Shown: positions 5,098 to 5,220 of the stretch, piece after piece | Layout: every line of letters begins with the position of its first letter | Numbering within the stretch: position 1 is the first letter of the stretch | Assembly: GCA_964245495.1 (NCBI GenBank) | Contig: CAXTNC010000210.1 | Coordinates: 1-5,220 of the forward strand | DNA length: 5,220 nt | DNA from: LMUY01 sp964245495 | GTDB lineage: Bacteria > Pseudomonadota > Alphaproteobacteria > Acetobacterales > Acetobacteraceae | Direction: 5' to 3' | Notes under the pieces: generated by a model | The model's database searches: none | Told to the model about the DNA's origin: nothing | The model's input: the letters and a program-made list of their open reading frames with translations, nothing else | Made by a program: the position numbers and the translations under genes

Positions 5098-5220
5098 TTA
5101 TCCTGAGCTGCGCGAGTGGATGCGTGCTTCTTCCCGGGCGTATGCGGCGTCGAGCTGGGCGTCGGTCATCACCCTTGGTTCCAGCAGGCCGCGCTTGGCC
5201 GCAAGCTTTTGTTTGCGTGG
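5098..5220 (-). CDS. C-terminal 40 residues of an unrecognised protein (5' end beyond the window)
   Basis: On the minus strand the frame is open from the right edge to TAA at 5100-5098 and encodes PRKQKLAAKRGLLEPR, then VMTDAQLDAAYAREEARI, then HSRSSG. It is rich in Lys, Arg, Glu and Ala with a likely charged helix (DAQLDAAYAREEARI), which reads like a natural protein end. I do not recognise the family. It ends 121 bases before the glgC start on the same strand. The plus strand is also open here (from ATG 5057 to the edge), but that reading has a less protein-like composition and poor ribosome-site spacing, so the minus strand is preferred. Forty codons are too few to be sure. Confidence 0.5.
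   Translation of the reverse strand, partial: PRKQKLAAKRGLLEPRVMTDAQLDAAYAREEARIHSRSSG

Noticed and set aside
1..5220. CRISPR array, tRNA or rRNA gene, phage genes, toxin-antitoxin pair, insertion sequence
   Set aside because: No regularly spaced repeats, no tRNA-like cloverleaf or rRNA sequence, and no transposase, integrase or defence-type protein was seen; the coding content is ordinary metabolism and transport.

Overview
The window is high-GC DNA that reads like a chromosomal piece of an alphaproteobacterium, most likely in the Rhodospirillales/Acetobacteraceae direction. This rests on the strong G/C bias at third codon positions, the form of GlgC (the RPERNESFDILPASQRVSE stretch and its long C-terminal half), the Rhodobacter-type ferredoxin-NADP reductase, and a stress protein with a GGAAC-type promoter candidate. 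The taxonomic placement is an inference from remembered family sequences; no search was run.

Layout. Plus strand, left side: the 3' end of a livF-type ABC transporter ATPase (1-291, cut by the window edge), then a 75-base gap with a candidate general-stress (EcfG-type) promoter and two hairpins, then a complete gene for a two-domain stress protein (367-1203, YflT-like N-terminus plus DUF2382/YsnF-AvaK C-terminus). A 144-base convergent intergenic region (1204-1347) holds a roughly 117-bp imperfect palindrome built of two inverted copies of a GC-rich hairpin repeat, the right copy followed by TTTT as an intrinsic terminator. Minus strand, right side, in transcription order: the last 40 codons of an unrecognised gene (5098-5220), a 121-base leader with tandem 12-mers, glgC (ADP-glucose pyrophosphorylase), glgA (glycogen synthase, 4-base overlap with glgC and a TTG start), and fpr (ferredoxin/flavodoxin-NADP+ reductase).

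How the genes work together. GlgC makes ADP-glucose from ATP and glucose-1-phosphate and GlgA polymerises it into alpha-1,4-glucan, so the overlapping pair is a compact glycogen-synthesis unit. No branching, debranching or phosphorylase gene lies in the window. fpr follows on the same strand 78 bases downstream and could share the transcript, but no functional tie to glycogen is shown by the sequence. The stress protein and livF are unrelated in function; the promoter candidate suggests the stress gene is controlled separately from livF.

The coding content is conventional and I do not see an undescribed multi-gene system. The most interesting points are small-scale: the stress promoter candidate, the palindromic repeat pair, the tandem repeats that carry the glgC ribosome-binding site, and the TTGA overlap of glgC and glgA.
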